Source of the DNA: Opitutia bacterium
GTDB taxonomy: Bacteria > Verrucomicrobiota > Verrucomicrobiia > Opitutales > Opitutaceae
Assembly: GCA_003157575.1 (NCBI GenBank)
Contig: PMKA01000457.1
Coordinates: 1 to 7,445 of the forward strand
Direction of reading: 5' to 3'
Length of the DNA stretch: 7,445 nucleotides
The notes beneath the pieces are model-generated. The model worked only from the letters and a program-made list of their open reading frames with translations. It ran no database searches and had not been told where the DNA came from. The translations under genes were made by a program, and so were the position numbers. Shown piece by piece: positions 1 to 3,906 of the stretch (its first letter is position 1; every line of letters starts with the position of its first letter).

Positions 1-8
1 ACTGCGGA

Positions 9-27
9 CATGGGCGAGACGCCCATG
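9..27. repeat. Short perfect hairpin at window edge
   Basis: An 8-bp perfect inverted repeat (catgggcg / cgcccatg) encloses a 3-base loop (aga). It lies in a gene-free stretch beyond the 3' end of the acetyltransferase. It has no T-tract on either side, so a terminator role is unproven; it could be the 3' end of a structure for a gene outside the window. Confidence 0.45.
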
Positions 28-89
28 CCACGCCAAAGCTCAGAACTACCCCGCAGGAGCCCTGCCTGCATGACGCGGTTTGGACGGCC

Positions 90-111
90 GCAAATGGCGC
101 CAGCCATTTGC
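90..111. repeat. Perfect 9-bp hairpin downstream of the acetyltransferase
   Basis: The arms gcaaatggc (90-98) and gccatttgc (103-111) pair perfectly around the 4-base loop gcca. The hairpin lies 1 base from the next one (113-147) and, read on the minus strand, is the second hairpin met by a transcript leaving the acetyltransferase gene. No U-tract follows it on the minus strand. It could be a back-up terminator, an mRNA 3'-end stabilising structure or a small dispersed palindromic repeat. Confidence 0.5.
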
Positions 112-112
112 T

Positions 113-147
113 TAGGAACGCGGAGGGCGAAGCCCGACACGTTCCTA
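113..147 (-). terminator. Stop-codon-anchored hairpin, probable terminator of the GNAT gene
   Basis: Outer arms taggaacg (113-120) and cgttccta (140-147) pair perfectly. A symmetric 4x4 internal loop separates them from an inner stem gggc/gccc (125-128 / 132-135) with a 3-base loop. On the minus strand the structure begins at the TAG stop codon of the acetyltransferase (147-145), so the gene ends inside it. No run of T follows, so it is not a textbook intrinsic terminator, but position and symmetry favour a role in termination or 3'-end protection. Confidence 0.5.
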
Positions 148-717
148 GGCCACCTTCGCAGCCACGGGCGGCGCCACGCGTCCACAAAGCCAAGGCCGGT
201 CGACCACCGAAAGCCACGGGATGGGAGTCGCGCCCGTAAGGCCGAGGGACATCACAATCGTGCGCCATGTCTCGCCGGGAAGCGGTGGATATTCCTCGGC
301 GGTAAATCCACGTTTCTCGTAGAGCCGGATCGCAAGCCGGTACTCGTCCTCGACCGTTGTCCAGAGCCTTAGGACGGTCCGCCCTTCGGAACGGGCCGTC
401 TTGATCACCCAGTCGAGCAGCCGTCCTCCGTTTCCACGGCCGCGTGCAACCGGAAGCAGCCCATACCACGAAAGCCACGCATCCGACGGCATTCCCACAT
501 AGTCATACAGGCTGGCCAATCCGGCCACACGGCCTTCATAATGGGCGACCCAGAATCGAGCAGCGTTCAGGCGTCGCGCGCGCAGAAAGCCTGTGTGGGC
601 CTCCGGGAAAAGCGCGGCGCGAAGCGCCATGCGGTGTTCGTCTTCCCAAGGAAAAAGCTCGGAGGCCACACGCTGCGTCTCTTCCAGAACAGCAGGCTCG
701 AGCTGCTCAATTCTCAT
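145..717 (-). CDS. GNAT-family N-acetyltransferase
   Basis: A 190-residue protein with the GNAT fold signature. Members transfer an acetyl group from acetyl-CoA to an amine on a small molecule, peptide or protein; the substrate cannot be read from the sequence. Motif A, the acetyl-CoA pyrophosphate loop, is clear at residues 85-106 with the R-G-R-G-N-G core at 92-97, after the beta-4 strand ending Y-G-L-L-P-V. The motif B region follows at about 124-138 (ending L-Y-E-K-R-G-F). The fold ends near residue 160; a tail of about 30 residues, rich in Pro and Trp, extends beyond it and is unusual. I chose the ATG at 717 (M-R-I-E-Q-L). It has a weak purine-rich stretch (ggggac) just upstream and fits a candidate promoter with a leader of about 30 bases. 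A TTG at 747 would add ten residues but would lie at the predicted transcription start. The gene stands alone and is divergent from the export operon. No signal peptide is visible, so it should be cytoplasmic. Confidence 0.88.
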   Translation of the reverse strand: MRIEQLEPAVLEETQRVASELFPWEDEHRMALRAALFPEAHTGFLRARRLNAARFWVAHYEGRVAGLASLYDYVGMPSDAWLSWYGLLPVARGRGNGGRLLDWVIKTARSEGRTVLRLWTTVEDEYRLAIRLYEKRGFTAEEYPPLPGETWRTIVMSLGLTGATPIPWLSVVDRPWLCGRVAPPVAAKVA

Positions 718-754
718 GTTGTCCCCAAGCCTACCTTTTCCTGCCAAAGGATGA

Positions 755-783
755 ATGTTACATTGTCCGGCAATTCCGGCTAA
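755..783 (-). promoter_or_regulatory. Candidate promoter for the acetyltransferase
   Basis: Read on the minus strand, a -35-like TTAGCC (783-778, 3 of 6 matches to TTGACA) and a -10-like TAACAT (760-755, 4 of 6 matches to TATAAT) are separated by exactly 17 bases. Transcription would start near 748, giving a leader of about 30 bases before the ATG at 717. The spacer contains most of the 11-mer ggcaattccgg (769-779) that recurs at 1333-1343. The match is only moderate. Confidence 0.3.
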
Positions 784-1197
784 TTAGGTTTCTGATTCTC
801 GCTATTTTGCCGTCGAATCTAGGGTTGGACGCATTGAATTCGAACCCGCCGATACAGGTTGTTATTTCGCCGTAACTTGCGAATCACGACATCTATTTGC
901 AATAACAAGACGGACTAGGACTACGATTCATGGCTTTACCGCCATTTACTTGCTATTACCTTTCAATTCTCACTTCCCCGTGGATGATAACCGCTCAACG
1001 TCGATGCAAGGACCGCTATGACAGGATGCCTCGCCCGGATGTTTCCTACCGCGGCATCGCCGCAACCAAAGGTGTGCGTTACAGCCGATCTACGTTCGTT
1101 GTTGGGACGGACCCGCCCTCCTAGCCCGCACATCCTGCGGTCCCCCCTGTGTGCCCGCTGTCGCCAGTCGGCCATCCTCTGAGCTCTGAGAACTGGC
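784..1197. other. Gene-free, relatively AT-rich spacer
   Basis: No convincing gene is seen on either strand: the small open frames here have no recognisable domain, no good ribosome site and low-complexity composition. The stretch 781-1000 is distinctly richer in A+T than the flanking genes. Structure seen: an 8-bp inverted repeat ttgttatt (859-866) / aataacaa (901-908) around 34 bases; a 5-bp hairpin gcggc-atc-gccgc (1051-1063); a 7-bp tandem repeat ctctgag (1177-1190); and a 7-bp inverted repeat cgccagt (1162-1168) / actggcg (1192-1198). The word ttgggacgga at 1102-1111 recurs at 1308-1317. It is most likely regulatory or decayed sequence between divergent transcription units. Confidence 0.6.
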
Positions 1198-1230
1198 GTT
1201 CATCTGAGGTTCATTTGTGGTTCCCGCTCC
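1198..1230 (+). promoter_or_regulatory. 11-bp tandem repeat, candidate OmpR/PhoB-type operator
   Basis: Three consecutive 11-base units start gttca/gttca/gttcc: gttcatctgag (1198-1208), gttcatttgtg (1209-1219) and a weaker gttcccgctcc (1220-1230). The first two agree at 9 of 11 positions. Direct repeats with an 11-bp period and a GTTCA-type core are the known architecture of binding sites for winged-helix response regulators of the OmpR/PhoB family, including actinobacterial PHO boxes. The site lies upstream of the export operon, about 290 bp before its first start codon, with no regulator gene in the window. The assignment is inference from spacing and core. Confidence 0.3.
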
Positions 1231-1277
1231 GCGAGCCCGTCCCGAAAATACGAGCTGACTGTTGAAGCTCGTCATCT

Positions 1278-1289
1278 GCACCGCGGTGC
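1278..1289. repeat. 12-bp perfect palindrome
   Basis: The sequence gcaccgcggtgc is a perfect 12-base palindrome without a spacer. It lies between the 11-bp tandem repeat and the larger inverted repeat upstream of the export operon. It could bind a dimeric regulator, but palindromes of this size also arise by chance in GC-rich DNA. Confidence 0.3.
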
Positions 1290-1300
1290 TCGCGCTCTTT

Positions 1301-1344
1301 CCCGGAATTGGGACGGAGCTGTTCCACAGCCGGGCAATTCCGGG
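1301..1344. repeat. 10-bp inverted repeat with nested hairpin
   Basis: Perfect 10-base arms cccggaattg (1301-1310) and caattccggg (1335-1344) enclose 24 bases that contain a second hairpin, gctgt-tcc-acagc (1318-1330). The right arm belongs to the 11-mer ggcaattccgg (1333-1343), which also occurs at 769-779 near the acetyltransferase promoter. The structure could act as an operator pair, as an RNA stem-loop in the export operon leader, or as a terminator without a T-tract. Confidence 0.5.
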
Positions 1345-1379
1345 CGCCCGACAGGCCAGACGGTAGAATCACATATTGA

Positions 1380-1396
1380 TCATAAACCGTTTATGA
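1380..1396 (+). promoter_or_regulatory. AT-rich palindrome before the export operon
   Basis: A perfect 7-bp inverted repeat, tcataaa-ccg-tttatga, lies within the only strongly AT-rich patch (about 1364-1400) just upstream of the ATPase gene. It is a plausible operator or promoter-proximal element. Hexamers resembling a -10 (tagaat, 1364-1369; tatgaa, 1392-1397) are nearby, but none has a well-placed -35 partner, so no precise promoter is called. Confidence 0.35.
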
Positions 1397-1520
1397 ATTC
1401 ACAAACCGGCTGGCATAGCTCATGCAAAACACAATCCAGACGAAACGGTTCCGTCCCCAATCGCCTCTGTCCGGCTTTCCGCCCCACCTGCAAATCCACC
1501 AACCATCCCACGGAATTTCC

Positions 1521-2186
1521 ATGATCAAACTCCACGGCATCAACCGGGTCTATTCTCTGAAAGGCGGACCGTTTTATGCGCTCCGCAACATCGACATCGG
1601 AATCGATGAAGGTGAATTCGTCTCCATAATGGGCCCCTCGGGCTCGGGCAAGTCGACGCTTCTGCACGTCCTCGGATTGCACGACAGCGCCTGGGATGGC
1701 GAATACTGGTTCGACCGCGAGCCGGTGCATAAGCTGGACAAGAAACGACGCTTCGATCTTCAAAAGAAGAACATCGGGTTCATCTTTCAAAGCTACCATC
1801 TGCTCGACGATCTCACCGTCTACGAAAACCTCGAGATCCCTCTCAGTTATCGCGATGTGCCCAAGAAGCAGCGCGAAAGCATCGTCTGCGACACCCTCGA
1901 CCGGTTCCATATTGTCGCGAAGAAGGACCTCTATCCAAATCAGCTTTCGGGAGGCCAGCAGCAACTCGTCGGTGTCGCGCGCGCCCTGGTGGCGAATCCC
2001 CGGTTGATACTGGCCGACGAGCCCACCGGCAACCTCCATTCCGATCAGGGCCGCGAAATCATGGGGCTCTTCAAACGCCTCAACCAGGAGGACGGCGTGA
2101 CCATCGTCCAGGTGACCCATTCCAACGACAACGCCGCCTTTGGCTCGCGCATCGTCCGGCTGGCAGACGGCCTGATTATCAAGTGA
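1521..2186 (+). CDS. MacB/LolD-type ABC transporter ATP-binding protein with atypical motifs
   Basis: A 221-residue nucleotide-binding subunit that would hydrolyse ATP at the inner membrane to drive the FtsX/MacB-type permease two genes downstream. Visible motifs: A-loop Tyr 11; Walker [10 protein letters not shown] (38-46); Q-loop at Gln 90 (G-F-I-F-Q); signature L-S-G-G-Q (142-146); Walker B L-I-L-A-D-E (162-167) with catalytic Glu 167; switch His 200. The D-E-P-T-G-N-L segment after Walker B is typical of the MacB/LolD subfamily, and the length is usual for it. Two positions are unusual: Leu 149 replaces the Arg that normally follows L-S-G-G-Q-Q-Q, and His 173 replaces the D-loop Asp (N-L-H-S for N-L-D-S). 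Each is one base from the normal codon. The start at 1521 is chosen because alignment to the family begins at M-I-K-L; the frame stays open to an ATG at 1422, but those 33 residues look unlike coding sequence. Only a weak GGA lies before the start. The next gene begins 40 bp downstream. Confidence 0.92.
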   Translation: MIKLHGINRVYSLKGGPFYALRNIDIGIDEGEFVSIMGPSGSGKSTLLHVLGLHDSAWDGEYWFDREPVHKLDKKRRFDLQKKNIGFIFQSYHLLDDLTVYENLEIPLSYRDVPKKQRESIVCDTLDRFHIVAKKDLYPNQLSGGQQQLVGVARALVANPRLILADEPTGNLHSDQGREIMGLFKRLNQEDGVTIVQVTHSNDNAAFGSRIVRLADGLIIK

Positions 2187-2226
2187 TCCGCGAGCTGCCT
2201 TCCCCGCCTTTGATTGCTGATTCCAG

Positions 2227-3750
2227 ATGAACTTATCCCACTCATTTTGCCGCGCCAGCGCAGTTGCCCGCCCGTGCCGCATGGTTTTCGCGGCCGCCGC
2301 CCTCGCAGCCGGACTGGGCGCCCAGGAGCCTCCCACCCACCTGATGCTGGACGACGCCATCCGCCTTGCCCTCACAAACAACCGCAGCATCAAGGTGGAG
2401 ACGTTCTCCCGTGGCGTCGGGAGGGCGAATCTGCTCGCGGCAGCCGGCGCCTTCGACCCTGCGATCACTTTCAACCGGAGCTACAGCGAACAGTTCAGCG
2501 CTTCGACGTCTTCAGCCAACAACGGCTTTCTCCCTCCCGCCACTTTCATCCAGACCGACTATTACGCTCTCGCACTCGTCGGCATCCTGCCTTGGGGCAC
2601 CCAGTACTCGGTCGGCGGCACATCGGTCAATCAACGAGGCTCCTACAACAAATACGGCGACAATTTCCTGACGACCGGCGGCGTCCAGATCACGCAACCC
2701 ATCTTGCGCGGTTTCGGTTTTTCAGGCAGCTCTGCCAACCTCGGCCTTAGGGTCGCGAAGGCAAACCGGGCGATCTCCGACTGGCAGTACCGCCAGACCG
2801 TCATCGACACGGTCACGAACGTCATCATTGCCTATAGCGATGTCGCCGCCGCGCAGGCCTACCTGCGCACCGCGCAACGTTCGCGAGATCTCGCCGCCGC
2901 CCTCGTCGCCGAAAACGAAAAACGCTTCAAGGTCGGCAGCATGTCCGAGAACGACGTCGTCTCCGCGCGGGCAAAGGTCGCGTTGCGCGAACAGGGAATC
3001 CTCTCGGCCTCCCAGGGCCTGCGCAACGCCGACAACCGGCTCAGGCAGCTGCTCGGCGAGAGCTCCTTCTCAAACGATGGCCCGTTGCTTGCCGTCGACA
3101 CGATGTTACCGCCTGAGCTGACGCTAAACATCTCCGCGGACCTGAAGAGGAGTTTCGAATTGCGCCCCGACTTCCAGCAGGCCCGCTTTGGCGTGGACAA
3201 GAGCCGCTATAACGAGTCCTACACCCGTAACCAGCTGCTCCCGCAGGTCGATTTCGTGGGGAATTACGGATACACTGGGTTTGACCAGTCCTTTGCCGCA
3301 AGCCGCAGATCGGTCGCCGACCAGGACAACCGCGCGTATTCCGCCGGTGTCCAGGTCAGCATCCCGCTGACCTTTGCCCAGGGCCGGGGCAATGCTCGCT
3401 CCGCCCGCCTCCAACGCCAGCACGACGAGGAGAATCTGGAACTCCTCAAGGAGCAGATCGCCCTGAGCGTCACCGCGGCCGCCGGCGACGTGGAGACAAC
3501 CCGCAAGCGCGTGGACGCGGCCCGGGGCGCGCTCGATCTGGCGCAAATGACGCTTGATGCCGAGCTGAAGAAGCTCCGCGCGGGCGTGGGCACAAGCACG
3601 TTCGTCGTCCTGAACTACCAGGATCAGCTCGCCGAAGTGGAAACCAGCTATTACCAGGCGCTGGCGGACCAGCGGCGCGCCGTTGCAGTGTACGATCACG
3701 AGATCGGAACGACACTTGCGCGGAATCACGTCACCCTGGCCGAAAAATGA
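2227..3750 (+). CDS. TolC-family outer-membrane efflux protein
   Basis: A 507-residue protein of the TolC/OEP family, which forms trimeric channels through the outer membrane and periplasm for type I secretion and efflux. The N-terminus has basic residues up to Arg 18, a hydrophobic stretch (M-V-F-A-A-A-A-L-A-A-G-L) and a likely cleavage after Ala 32 (G-L-G-A before Q-E). The mature protein opens with the typical L-D-D-A-I-R-L-A-L-T-N-N segment (41-52). The first half contains the common motif I-T-Q-P-I-L-R-G-F-G near residues 156-165, followed by Ala-, Arg- and Gln-rich helices. The second half repeats the pattern (V-S-I-P-L-T near 377-382, then a long helical hairpin), consistent with two OEP repeats. 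Length is normal. The ATG at 2227 gives a complete signal peptide; Met 19 would leave it without its basic region. No Shine-Dalgarno-like sequence is visible. It lies between ATPase and permease genes, so it is probably the exit duct of that exporter. The substrate is unknown. Confidence 0.92.
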   Translation: MNLSHSFCRASAVARPCRMVFAAAALAAGLGAQEPPTHLMLDDAIRLALTNNRSIKVETFSRGVGRANLLAAAGAFDPAITFNRSYSEQFSASTSSANNGFLPPATFIQTDYYALALVGILPWGTQYSVGGTSVNQRGSYNKYGDNFLTTGGVQITQPILRGFGFSGSSANLGLRVAKANRAISDWQYRQTVIDTVTNVIIAYSDVAAAQAYLRTAQRSRDLAAALVAENEKRFKVGSMSENDVVSARAKVALREQGILSASQGLRNADNRLRQLLGESSFSNDGPLLAVDTMLPPELTLNISADLKRSFELRPDFQQARFGVDKSRYNESYTRNQLLPQVDFVGNYGYTGFDQSFAASRRSVADQDNRAYSAGVQVSIPLTFAQGRGNARSARLQRQHDEENLELLKEQIALSVTAAAGDVETTRKRVDAARGALDLAQMTLDAELKKLRAGVGTSTFVVLNYQDQLAEVETSYYQALADQRRAVAVYDHEIGTTLARNHVTLAEK

Positions 3751-3906
3751 GCGCCATGCACTGACCGGCTGCAGCATCTTGCGGCGAAAAAGCGATCCGA
3801 CGAACCCAACCCCAGTCCAAGCCAGGCTTCCGCCCGCTCCTGCTCATCGTCCGCCGCCCGCCACATCCGGCCATGCTCCACATCCGTCTTCACTCTCACT
3901 CCTGAT
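3751..3906. other. Pyrimidine-rich spacer inside the export operon
   Basis: These 156 bp between the channel and permease genes contain no supported gene and no strong hairpin. The last 50 bases are markedly C/T-rich on the plus strand and carry a 9-base direct repeat ccacatccg (3861-3869 and 3878-3886). No Shine-Dalgarno-like sequence precedes the permease ATG. The spacer is long for an operon, so an internal promoter is possible, but I cannot point to one. Confidence 0.5.

Noticed and set aside
859..908. Integron attC-like recombination site
   Set aside because: The arms have GTTATT on the left and AATAAC on the right, the reverse of the RYYYAAC...GTTRRRY layout, and there is no integrase or cassette array.
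930..1124. Possible 64-residue protein on the plus strand in the intergenic spacer
   Set aside because: No ribosome site, no conserved motif and irregular composition; a matching open frame on the other strand is equally unconvincing.
784..1420. Remnant of an insertion sequence or a lost adaptor gene
   Set aside because: No transposase or HlyD-like peptide can be read in any frame, and no terminal inverted repeats with flanking target duplication were found.
1380..2474. Long minus-strand open frame of 364 codons opposite the ATPase
   Set aside because: It overlaps the whole ATPase gene, whose motifs are unmistakable, and its translation shows no recognisable domain. It is a product of codon bias on the complementary strand.
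3124..3777. Minus-strand open frame of 217 codons opposite the channel gene
   Set aside because: It is antisense to the conserved second OEP repeat, with no recognisable motif; treated as a shadow.
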